DNA from: Nitrososphaerales archaeon TH5895
Lineage (GTDB): Archaea > Thermoproteota > Nitrososphaeria > Nitrososphaerales > Nitrososphaeraceae
Reading direction: 5' to 3'
Assembly: GCA_014523695.1 (NCBI GenBank)
Contig: JAATVS010000030.1
Coordinates: forward strand, 1 to 5,597
Length of the DNA: 5,597 nt
Below, piece by piece: positions 1 through 5,245 of this stretch (positions are counted from its first letter, which is position 1; each line of letters starts with the position of its first letter). The position numbers and the translations under genes are program-made. Under the pieces are notes generated by a model. It was given only the letters and a program-made list of their open reading frames with translations, was not told where the DNA came from and did no database searches.

Positions 1-548
1 ATATTTCGGTGTTGGAAGTAGTATCATCCGTGTCTTCCCATGCCACATACGTATTATTTCCAGAGCTGCCTATCTGTGGAAATGGCGAATATCCTGCACT
101 ATTGCTTATGCTAATTGGCTTCCCAAATGTAGTTCCGTTATCTGTTGATGCTCTGAAGAATGTTTCGGAGTTGGAAGTAGTATCATCCAGTTCCTCCCAT
201 ACCATGTATACATTGCTTCCAGACGCAAACAAGGTTGGAAATTGTAAATATTCTGTACTATTGCTTATGCTAATTGGCTTCCCAAATGTAGTTCCGTTAT
301 CTGTTGATGCTCTGAAGAATATTTCGGTGTTGGAAGTAGTATCATCCGTGTCTTCCCATGCCACATACGTATTATTTCCAGAGCTGCCTATCTGTGGAAA
401 TGGCGAATATCCTGCACTATTGCTTATGCTAATTGGCTTCCCAAATGTAGTTCCGCTATCTGTTGATGATCTAAAGAATATTTCGGTGTTGGAAGTAGTA
501 TCATACGTGCGATTCCATACCACGTATACATTGCTTCCAGACACGTCA
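1..548 (-). repeat. 159-bp in-frame tandem repeats, three full units and a partial one
   Basis: The motif TTGGAAGTAGTATCAT recurs on the plus strand at 12, 171, 330 and 489, exactly 159 bp apart, which equals 53 codons of the surface protein. The units alternate. Positions 1-137 are identical to 319-455, and the whole 159-bp units differ at only three places. The unit between them (about 160-318) and the partial one at 478-548 differ from these in the half around the W-E/N codons and resemble each other (CATGTATACATTGCTTCCAG-like). The half coding for the Asp box is nearly the same in all units. Confidence 0.9.
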
Positions 549-937
549 TAATCCAAATACTCCGAGTCGTTGGCAATAGAGTTTAAGTCGGTCATTTTGT
601 TTAATGTTATACTATACTTAACCGGCTTGGAACTTTCAGTATAAAGATCATGAAGAAGGCTACCATTTGCGAATTCCTTTAACATAATTTGCTTATTTTG
701 AAGATCTCCTATACTTGAATTTATTCCGGCAATGGTATTATTGATTTCTAACAAACGACTCGAGATACTGAACTGCTCCGCTTGTGCTAGAATGTAAGTT
801 ATGAATATAGCGAAAAAGAAAAACAGAACAAATCCCAAATAGATAACAAGATATCGTTGAAAGCTCTTTGACTTATCTTGGTAGTGGCTATATATCCTAG
901 CGTCAATCCCCGAGTAATTTTCTCCGTTGGATGGCAT
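1..937 (-). CDS. Membrane-anchored Asp-box (sialidase-like) repeat protein, C-terminus beyond the window
   Basis: The frame is open from an ATG at 937 through position 1 (312 codons) and continues off the left edge. Residues 1-28 are polar. Residues 29-50 form one strongly hydrophobic segment (YLVIYLGFVLFFFFAIF) with no cleavage site, so it is probably a signal anchor that leaves the C-terminus outside the cell. Residues 56-100 look helical, a likely stalk. From about residue 130 come 53-residue repeats, each with the core V(Y)V-W, then FFR-STDNGTTFGKPISIS. STDNGTTF fits the Asp-box pattern S-x-D-x-G-x-x-F/W of sialidase-like beta-propellers. Family knowledge supports a propeller fold, but catalytic sialidase residues are not visible, so adhesion or carbohydrate binding is as likely as hydrolysis. 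The start is supported by a GGGAG motif 4 nt upstream and a TATA box 46-53 bp upstream. The opposite strand is also open here, but it encodes no recognisable protein. Confidence 0.82.
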   Translation of the reverse strand, partial: MPSNGENYSGIDARIYSHYQDKSKSFQRYLVIYLGFVLFFFFAIFITYILAQAEQFSISSRLLEINNTIAGINSSIGDLQNKQIMLKEFANGSLLHDLYTESSKPVKYSITLNKMTDLNSIANDSEYLDYDVSGSNVYVVWNRTYDTTSNTEIFFRSSTDSGTTFGKPISISNSAGYSPFPQIGSSGNNTYVAWEDTDDTTSNTEIFFRASTDNGTTFGKPISISNSTEYLQFPTLFASGSNVYMVWEELDDTTSNSETFFRASTDNGTTFGKPISISNSAGYSPFPQIGSSGNNTYVAWEDTDDTTSNTEI

Positions 938-982
938 TATTCTCCCTTAGTAATTTTAGTAAGAAAATATACGGGTGTCAGC

Positions 983-990
983 TATTTAAA
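983..990 (-). promoter_or_regulatory. TATA box for the surface repeat protein
   Basis: The minus strand reads TTTAAATA, a close match to the archaeal box A, 46 bp before the ATG at 937. A start of transcription about 25 nt downstream of it would leave a leader of roughly 20-25 nt that contains the GGGAG motif just ahead of the start codon. Confidence 0.5.
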
Positions 991-994
991 TTGC

Positions 995-1006
995 ACCATA
1001 TATGGT
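995..1006. promoter_or_regulatory. 12-bp perfect palindrome next to the TATA box
   Basis: ACCATATATGGT is self-complementary and lies 4 bp upstream of the TATA box of the surface protein gene, over the position where TFB would contact DNA. That placement suits a dimeric regulator, but a chance palindrome in AT-rich DNA is possible. Confidence 0.3.
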
Positions 1007-1069
1007 TAAGTTCCAATAAAGGTACAGGAAAATGGAGACAATTTTAGTAAATTTTCACTATTCTAATAG

Positions 1070-1513
1070 ATTCGAGGCTTACTTAAGACGGAGCCAGTCG
1101 ATACAATTCTGCGTTCTTCCAGCCTGTCTGGTGTGATGAACAAACCTGATGACCCTGAGTATTTGTTCGCAAAAAAGATGATTGAAACCCCAAAGATTGT
1201 TTTTACCAAAACACTAAACAAATCGGAGTGGATCAACACAGAAGTTTCAAATGGTGACCTTCGGGCCGAAATTAGCAGAATAAAGGACCAACAAGGTAGA
1301 GATATCATTGTTTATGGTGGTGCCTCATTCGATTCTTCCTTGATTAAAGAGAAACTAATTGACGAATCTTATCTATTCATTAATCCGGTTGCAGCTGGAA
1401 CCGGCATGTCCATCTTTAAAGACTTGAATGACATTCAAAAATTCACCCTGATTGAATCAATAGAGTTTGATTGCGGGATAGTTTTGCTCCATTATGAGAC
1501 AACGAAAAATTGA
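1070..1513 (+). pseudogene. Dihydrofolate-reductase-like (RibD C-terminal) protein, N-terminus lost
   Basis: The clean part runs from GTG 1133 (or ATG 1136) to the TGA at 1511-1513, about 126 residues. It carries the second half of the RibD_C/DHFR-like fold: PKIVFTKTL (residues 20-28), DIIVYGGASF (57-66, the nucleotide-binding glycines), a LIDE motif and INPVAAGTGMSIF (83-95). Family members are usually about 170-190 residues. In the same frame, upstream of any start, the DNA still encodes EPVDTIL at 1091-1111, a conserved family segment. After it the expected LGRK...W stretch is replaced by about eight codons, while an FQPVW reading in another frame at about 1116-1129 resembles the lost F-x-P-x-W. 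An in-frame TAG at 1067 blocks further extension, and I find no N-terminal SLDG-type motif before it. I infer a gene broken by deletion and frameshift. A shortened protein could still be made from 1133, but it would lack part of the NADPH and substrate site. Confidence 0.7.
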
Positions 1514-1577
1514 CAATTAATAGACTAAAGGTTACGTTACCAAAGAAGAGAAAAAAGATAAAAGGAACTACCTATAG

Positions 1578-1823
1578 TTAGCCAAATAATTTTTGAATTG
1601 CTGAGGCGAGAGGGTTAGAATGTGCGGTTGTAATTTCTATATACATATCAGCCACAATCCTGTCTTAGAATGACCTATCTGTACTCAGGTCGCTACATAC
1701 CATAATTCCACTATTTCCTATTTCTTTCATATGATAACAGTATGTGTAACCCTGATTAATAAAATATTCAAATATTTGCATCGCTATTTCATCATGATTT
1801 GTTCGATGTCGCAACATTTCCAT
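1578..1823 (-). pseudogene. Unrecognised small gene, interrupted by one in-frame stop
   Basis: From ATG 1823 the frame encodes 52 residues (MEMLRHRTNHDEIAMQIFEY, then FINQGYTYCYHMKEIGNSGI and MVCSDLSTDRSF) and stops at TAA 1667-1665. The same frame then stays open for another 28 residues (DRIVADMYIEITTAHSNPLA, then SAIQKLFG) to a TAA at 1580-1578. Both halves have a balanced, protein-like composition, and the second is short but convincing. The simplest reading is one gene of about 81 or more codons with a nonsense mutation. It could also be a real 52-residue protein followed by chance coding. I do not recognise the family. Just upstream a second frame (KKSEVLDLYVDGN, about 1850-1812) suggests that the reading once continued further toward the 5' end. 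Confidence 0.35.
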
Positions 1824-1896
1824 CTACATACAAGTCTAAAACTTCACTCTTTTTTTTGTCTAATGTATATCTTGCTCGTCGTTAAGGTTAATCATA

Positions 1897-2094
1897 TCAG
1901 ATGTTGTTAATTCTGCTAAGACGTTTGGAAAGTGCCTCGACTACCTGAAGAGAAATATTGCATTTGACACCTTCTGGAATAATAGGAATTAATACATGGT
2001 AACGACTCATTCATTCCTGGTCTACTGCCTCCGTCCTCGTGCTCTACAATACTTCGGTCTATTGCGGCGGCTGCTTGCGCAACAAATTATACAT
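1897..2094 (-). pseudogene. Unrecognised gene remnant with frameshifts
   Basis: A minus-strand reading from about 2086 gives AQAAAAIDRSIVEHEDGGSR, then PGMNESLP. At 1993 it moves by one base into a second frame reading LIPIIPEGVKCNISLQVVEA, then LSKRLSRINN, with a TGA at 1899-1897. An ATG at 2094 (MYNL) precedes it in yet another frame, one base out. A third frame across the end reads FPNVLAELTTSDMINLNDEQ. No frame has a complete ORF longer than about 60 codons, yet each segment looks coding and they follow one another without gaps. I infer the remains of one gene, possibly continuous with the remnant at 1578-1823. The family is unknown to me, so no function is offered. Confidence 0.3.
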
Positions 2095-2250
2095 AAGATC
2101 TAAATTAATAGACTTCGTGTTTCATTTATGCACACTTTGATGGACAAGTTGAAAATAGAAGATGAAAAACTGAATGTCGAATTAGAAGAGATGCACTACT
2201 GCAGTCTTAAGTGATATCAGCAATTTATCGAACTTAGGATTAATAGACAA
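2095..2250. other. Gene-free stretch with a doubtful 28-codon plus-strand ORF
   Basis: The only reading worth noting is ATG 2128 to TGA 2214 on the plus strand (MDKLKIEDEKLNVELEEM, charged and helix-like). A neighbouring frame then gives SDISNLSNLGLIDN. This may be a worn-down helical protein fragment or chance. No RNA gene, repeat or clear promoter was seen. Confidence 0.2.
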
Positions 2251-2768
2251 CTACTTGTTGTTCAACGTTCTAATAATTAATGCTACACCTATCAAAATAA
2301 CAATTGTGGCGATAACGGTTAGATAGGTTACAGATTCATCAAGAATAGCCCATCCCAAAAAGACTGCCACAATGGGTGCTATATAAGCAAAGGTATTAGC
2401 TATTGGTGGTGTACTCCCTTTAAGGACCCATAAAATTCGGCGAACGGTACGACGGTACCGATAAAAATTAAAAAGATATAGGATATGAGTAAGTCTAAGT
2501 CTATATCAGAAAAAGAAGTTAGCTGATTAAATTCTCCAATTAGAAAACTAGGAATTATTAGTAACGCTCCGCCTACTAACGTAACCTTTCCCGCAGCCAG
2601 TAGAAAATTTTGAGGTAAGAAAGATTTCCTGGAATAGATGGATCCCAATGCCCACAACATTGAACTTATCAGCAAAGACGCGACTCCTATTAGACTTACC
2701 GTATTAAACAGTCCTCCTCGTGACCTTTGAAAACACTTTAAAGTCTTGCCAAACCCCCTTGAGCCCAC
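2251..2768 (-). pseudogene. EamA/DMT-family membrane transporter, C-terminal half only, frameshifted
   Basis: The first frame (2768 to the TAG at 2402-2400) contains LIGVASLLISSMLWALGSIY, then SRKSFLP, and continues through LLAAGKVTLVGGALLIIPSF to FIGTVVPFAEF. This is the start of the second EamA repeat of drug/metabolite transporters. At about 2431 one base is missing. The next frame then continues the protein without loss: WVLKGSTPPIANTFAYIAPI, VAVFLGWAILDE and VIATIVILIGVALII, ending at the TAG 2253-2251. Together they supply about five membrane segments of the usual ten. The first EamA repeat is absent: upstream of about 2720 the reading becomes non-family sequence, and after 2770 the DNA belongs to an integrase remnant on the other strand. 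The family exports metabolites or drugs across the cytoplasmic membrane, but this copy should not be functional. A programmed frameshift is unlikely because half the protein is missing as well. Confidence 0.8.
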
Positions 2769-2826
2769 GTCAATATTGTCCCTTTATTTAGGCCCACAAC
2801 ATAGAATAGGGCGTCGAATAATTCGA

Positions 2827-3030
2827 ATGTCAGTCATAGAGCAAGCAACAAATCCTCTCTCGCAATTCCTATACGCCTTGAAGGCGTATGAGACTAGAAG
2901 ACAATGGCCTAACAGGTTGAAAGTTTTTTTTGATTTCTTAGGGCTTGTTGGAAATCTTGATGAACATGCTAAACAATTCACGACTCTATGTAAGGAAGGA
3001 GGCACTGTTTCAGTCCAGGACTATATCGCA
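2827..3030 (+). pseudogene. Tyrosine recombinase/integrase, N-terminal SAM-like domain fragment
   Basis: From ATG 2827 the reading is MSVIEQATNPLSQFLYALKA, then YETRRQWPNRLKVFFDFLGL and DEHAKQF-TLCKEGGTVSVQD. The pattern NPLxQFLYALKAxETRRQWPxRLKxFFDFL matches, from memory, the N-terminal core-binding domain of tyrosine integrases found in Nitrososphaeria. Family similarity stops at about residue 64 (position 3020). None of the catalytic domain (R...HxxR...Y) follows, because the DNA switches to an unrelated membrane-protein tail in another frame. The full family is usually over 300 residues, so this is a remnant. The frame stays open upstream to 2746 and downstream to 3165, but those parts look non-coding. 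It is the only trace of a mobile element in the window. A possible TATA box (TTTATTTA, 2783-2790) lies 37 bp upstream of the ATG. Confidence 0.6.
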
Positions 3031-3241
3031 ATATCACCTTTTTCCCCCTTACGGCCTTATATCAGAGGCTTTTATTCCCCTAGGTGCATATCTGCTTCTT
3101 GTAGGAATCTTTACCTCGGCCGTCCACATCTCTCGGGATGCCGCGGTACGGAAAGAATTGTATAGAAGCGCATTAAACCATTTAGATCTTCTAAGAAGTA
3201 TTGGAACATCAGAGATAAAAAGGAATTTGAAGGACGAGTAA
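3023..3241 (+). pseudogene. C-terminal fragment of a membrane protein
   Basis: In a different frame from the integrase remnant the DNA reads SQYHLFPPYGLISEAFIPLG, then AYLLLVGIFTSAVHISRDAA and VRKELYRSALNHLDLLRSIG, ending TSEIKRNLKDE at TAA 3239-3241. It has one clear membrane segment (about PLGAYLLLVGIFTSAVHI) followed by a charged helix, and resembles the tail of multi-spanning membrane proteins I recall from Nitrososphaeria. The nearest upstream ATGs (2945, 2954) lie inside the integrase domain and out of its frame, so no native start remains. Near the A run at about 3214-3218 a one-base change would switch the ending to KKEFEGRVKYWRRS, which looks more like a natural continuation, so a second lesion is likely. 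The function of the intact family is unknown to me. Confidence 0.5.
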
Positions 3242-3424
3242 AATATTGGAGAAGGTCCTGAATCTTATAATCTGAAATATCTTAGAGCTTGGGTCCTTTG
3301 TTTAATATCTATAGGTTTAGCGTTGTTTTTAAACAAAAGGATGCGATAATTAATGACAATTTGGAATAATGGATACAGCTTACATAGCTGGAATTCATTG
3401 TTTCATCAAACTTGATGATAGAAG
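3242..3424. other. Region without a gene between the membrane fragment and the NTF2-like gene
   Basis: After the TAA at 3239 the same frame stays open for 35 codons (3242-3349), including a hydrophobic run WVLCLISIGLALFL, which may be more decayed membrane protein or chance. An inverted repeat TCATCAA-AC-TTGATGA sits at 3403-3418. Nothing else is recognisable. Confidence 0.25.
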
Positions 3425-3431
3425 AAAAAAA
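3425..3431 (-). terminator. Poly-T termination tract after the NTF2-like gene
   Basis: On the minus strand a run of seven T, within CCTTTTTTTCTTC, lies 35 nt after the stop codon of the gene ending at 3467. A 7-bp inverted repeat follows at 3403-3418. Archaeal transcription usually ends at such T-rich tracts. Confidence 0.4.
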
Positions 3432-3466
3432 GGTGTTATGTCTTATTCTATATTAATTTCTGCTAA

Positions 3467-3844
3467 TTACTCCGTCCCCCAAGGATTATCTATGACAAAC
3501 CGCCAAGTTCCATCATCCTGATGACGCAGAACGTCTGCAGATTTGGCAGCCATATTAACAGGATTTCCATCAGGTCCAGTTCCACTAAATGACCATTCAG
3601 TAATTACAAGAGCTAGATCGCTCGCTTGAAGTACTCTCTTTACTTTTAGATCCAACTTACCCTTAGAGTCGATGAAACTACGTAGACTTTGGCGTACAGA
3701 TTCCGGACTTTTTGCAAGTTGTCCTGGTTGAGACGCAAAGCACGCATCATCCTCATAGAGCATCATAAGGGAATCTAGATCCCCTGTGTTGATCCCTTCA
3801 ACTACTGAATCGAGCACTTCTCCCGGTGTCATTTTCTTAGACAT
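3467..3844 (-). CDS. SnoaL-like/DUF4440 (NTF2-fold) protein
   Basis: This is an intact 125-residue protein, a typical length for single-domain SnoaL/DUF4440 proteins. The amphipathic N-terminal helices (about residues 8-36, VLDSVVEGINTGDLDSLMML, then YEDDACF) lead into the PG-x-LAKSPESVRQSL segment. Beta strands follow: LDLKVKRVL, LALVITEWSFSG and MAAKSADVLRH, ending DDGTWRFVIDNPWG (110-123). That ending is typical of the YybH/SgcJ-type branch. Members form small cone-shaped dimers with a ligand pocket. Many have no known reaction, and none can be named here. No signal peptide is present, so it is probably cytoplasmic. ATG 3844 is chosen because the TATA box at 3869-3876 predicts transcription starting within a few bases of it. 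The gene has its own T-rich terminator and seems to be transcribed alone, divergently from the DUF1326 gene. Confidence 0.85.
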   Translation of the reverse strand: MSKKMTPGEVLDSVVEGINTGDLDSLMMLYEDDACFASQPGQLAKSPESVRQSLRSFIDSKGKLDLKVKRVLQASDLALVITEWSFSGTGPDGNPVNMAAKSADVLRHQDDGTWRFVIDNPWGTE

Positions 3845-3868
3845 GTAGGAGTCTTGTAGAAATTGTCG

Positions 3869-3876
3869 CTTTTAAG
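3869..3876 (-). promoter_or_regulatory. TATA box for the NTF2-like gene
   Basis: The minus strand reads CTTAAAAG. Its centre lies 28 bp before the A of ATG 3844, so transcription should start at or within about 3 nt of the start codon, giving a leaderless or nearly leaderless mRNA. Confidence 0.5.
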
Positions 3877-4093
3877 TCTGTTCCGAAATTTAGAGTGCAT
3901 AATCTCATTAGCACCTGAACATAAAGTCAACCAAATCACTAGCATACCGAGAGTAAGGGAACGTTACCAATGCGGGCGACATTATTAAAAAAATGCAGAG
4001 TCATGGAGTATTTCACCCCGCTCTCTTTGCCGTAATGGTATACCTCAATGTGAATAGCCAAACCTGAATACAATCTGAAATGAATGTTGTAAA
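3877..4093. other. Shared upstream region with a possible gene remnant
   Basis: This region separates the divergent NTF2-like and DUF1326 genes. On the plus strand a short open frame (about 3957 to TGA 4067, ATG at 3993) reads GDIIKKMQSHGVFHPALFAV, then MVYLNVNSQT. It looks protein-like but is only about 36 codons. It may be a small protein, the end of a lost gene, or chance. No RNA gene is seen. Confidence 0.25.
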
Positions 4094-4101
4094 CTTTATA
4101 T
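4094..4101 (+). promoter_or_regulatory. TATA box for the DUF1326 gene
   Basis: The plus strand reads CTTTATAT. Transcription starting about 25 bp from its centre would begin near 4121-4125. That is after the first in-frame TTG (4110) and just before the TTG at 4128. Confidence 0.45.
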
Positions 4102-4109
4102 CAATGTGA

Positions 4110-4775
4110 TTGGCTTTGAAATGTACCTTGGGCACAGCTACTACTACAGATAACAGTAAATCATCTCAATCATCATGGAAACTAGAAGGGGATTATTTTG
4201 AAGGATGTAATTGTGATATAGTATGTCCATGCGTTTTCTTTTCAGATCCTACTGAAGGCAATTGTCATGTCACATGTGCATGGCACATACAGAAAGGAAA
4301 TTATGGAAACACAGATCTGAGCAATCTCAATGTCGTTGCTCTGTTTAATACTCCAGGTAACATGGCTACAGGGCCAAAATGGAAAGCAGCGCTGTATATA
4401 GACGAAAGAGCAACTCAACAACAAAAGGATCTAATCATGAAAATATATTCTGGACAAGCAGGAGGATTTTTTGCTGTGGCACATAATTTTATTGGCGAAA
4501 TGCTTGGAGTAAAATCTGTTCCTATAGAATTTGGTATCGATGGAAAACGCAGGTGGCTTAGAATAAAAGATGCATTAGAATTAGATACAGAAGCAATTGC
4601 AGGAGGAGACAAAAGCAGAGATTCAGTTGTAGTTAATGTACCATTTTCGGTAGTCCCGGGTGCTGATATGACTATTGCACGCTCAAGCAAATACAATTAT
4701 AATGACCATGGAATGGAATGGACTAATTCAGGCAAAAATAGCTTTCATTGTGGATTTAAGTATAGTCCCTTATAA
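4110..4775 (+). CDS. DUF1326 family protein
   Basis: The intact frame of up to 221 residues begins with WKLEGDYFEGCNCDIVCPCV at 23-42, the hallmark of DUF1326, with cysteines 33, 35, 39 and 41. Two more follow at 52 and 56 (EGNCHVTCAWHI). The middle contains FNTPGNMATGPKWKAALYID and GGFFAVAHNFIGEMLGV, and the end has FHCGFKYSPL, with a cysteine at 214. The CxC...CxC cluster suggests metal binding or thiol chemistry, but the family has no established function. There is no signal peptide or membrane segment. The frame is closed by TGA at 4107-4109 and contains no early ATG, so a TTG start is needed. TTG 4110 is the longest form, but the TATA box at 4094-4101 would fit TTG 4128 (MGTATTTDNSK) better. 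The choice changes only six residues ahead of the domain. It is transcribed alone. The next gene (4909) has its own possible promoter. Confidence 0.85.
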   Translation: MALKCTLGTATTTDNSKSSQSSWKLEGDYFEGCNCDIVCPCVFFSDPTEGNCHVTCAWHIQKGNYGNTDLSNLNVVALFNTPGNMATGPKWKAALYIDERATQQQKDLIMKIYSGQAGGFFAVAHNFIGEMLGVKSVPIEFGIDGKRRWLRIKDALELDTEAIAGGDKSRDSVVVNVPFSVVPGADMTIARSSKYNYNDHGMEWTNSGKNSFHCGFKYSPL

Positions 4776-4855
4776 CAATAATAGAAAAAAAATTTCCAAT
4801 TTTCCAGACAAAATCGAAAGTTTCCAATGCAGCTAATGTGAATATACATAGTAAC

Positions 4856-4863
4856 TTTAAAAA
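4856..4863 (+). promoter_or_regulatory. Possible TATA box for the metallo-beta-lactamase-fold remnant
   Basis: TTTAAAAA lies 45 bp before ATG 4909. The match and spacing are acceptable for an archaeal promoter, but the sequence is low in complexity. The rest of 4776-4908 shows nothing recognisable. Confidence 0.3.
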
Positions 4864-4908
4864 GGTTATAGCATTAACTGGCGTGTAAGATCTAGAAAAA
4901 GAAAACAT

Positions 4909-5245
4909 ATGACTACTATTCATCAAATCGACTCAATATTAATTACCATTCTTATGGATAACTTAACTGACTTTCTGTTGACAAACTCTTCTCATGCAAT
5001 CAGACCGCAATTGATAAAGGACGAAAAGTTCATACTACCACCCCCCAGAAGTAGAACATGGATTTTCTGCTTTAATTCAGATATCTGAATTGATCAAAAC
5101 CGCAGCGAGAATAATAAAAACAATAGGAACAAGAAATTTCTCTTCGATACAGTTGTAAAAGGGTGTACTTCATAACGCATATGAATTTGGAATAGATATT
5201 GACGAGATTATCTTAAGTCACGGACATTTTGATCATTTTGCCTCC
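4909..5245 (+). pseudogene. Metallo-beta-lactamase-fold hydrolase (COG1237-like), frameshifted and truncated
   Basis: From ATG 4909 the first frame reads MTTIHQIDSILITILMDNLT, then DFLLTNSSHAIRP and LIKDEKFILPPP, and hits TGA at 5086. Removing one base from the C run at 5041-5046 moves it into a frame reading EVEHGFSALIQISEL. A second shift near 5090-5100 gives NNKNNRNKKFLFDT, and a third near 5155 gives KGVLHNAYEFGIDIDEIILS, then HGHFDHFAS. EHGFSALI, FLFDTG-like, LHNA and the metal-binding HxHxDH motif (HGHFDH, 5219-5236) are diagnostic of the MBL branch related to MptE-type dihydropterin phosphate synthases. That branch is normally about 250-300 residues. Everything after the HxHxDH motif is gone, replaced at about 5240 by the end of a histidine kinase gene on the other strand. 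With three frame changes and more than half the protein missing, it cannot be functional. Confidence 0.8.

Noticed and set aside
1..548. Regularly spaced repeats as a CRISPR array.
   Set aside because: The 159-bp period is a multiple of three, contains no short constant repeat with unique spacers, and encodes a continuous protein.
9..551. A plus-strand open frame of 180 codons with internal repeats (LEVVSS...GFPNVVPLSVD).
   Set aside because: It is the mirror of the minus-strand repeat protein. The minus strand gives Asp boxes, a signal anchor, a promoter and a longer frame, while the plus frame gives no recognisable motif.
1032..1136. Plus-strand 34-codon ORF beginning METILVNF.
   Set aside because: It overlaps the conserved EPVDTIL segment in another frame and has no coding character of its own.
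1063..1308. Minus-strand open frame of 81 codons.
   Set aside because: It lies opposite the dihydrofolate-reductase-like gene, whose plus-strand sequence matches a known family.
1516..2248. ATTAATAGAC occurs three times (1516, 2104, 2239), a possible direct repeat or attachment site.
   Set aside because: It is only 10-11 bp long, AT-rich, without larger homology around it and not placed at the gene break points.
2400..2440. Programmed frameshifting in the EamA gene.
   Set aside because: No slippery heptamer or following structure is evident, and the gene lacks its first half anyway.
2784..3005. Minus-strand open frame of 73 codons.
   Set aside because: It mirrors the integrase fragment on the plus strand, and no family features were seen.
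4242..4696. Two minus-strand open frames (4242-4424 and 4415-4696).
   Set aside because: Both lie wholly inside the DUF1326 gene on the opposite strand and show no motif.
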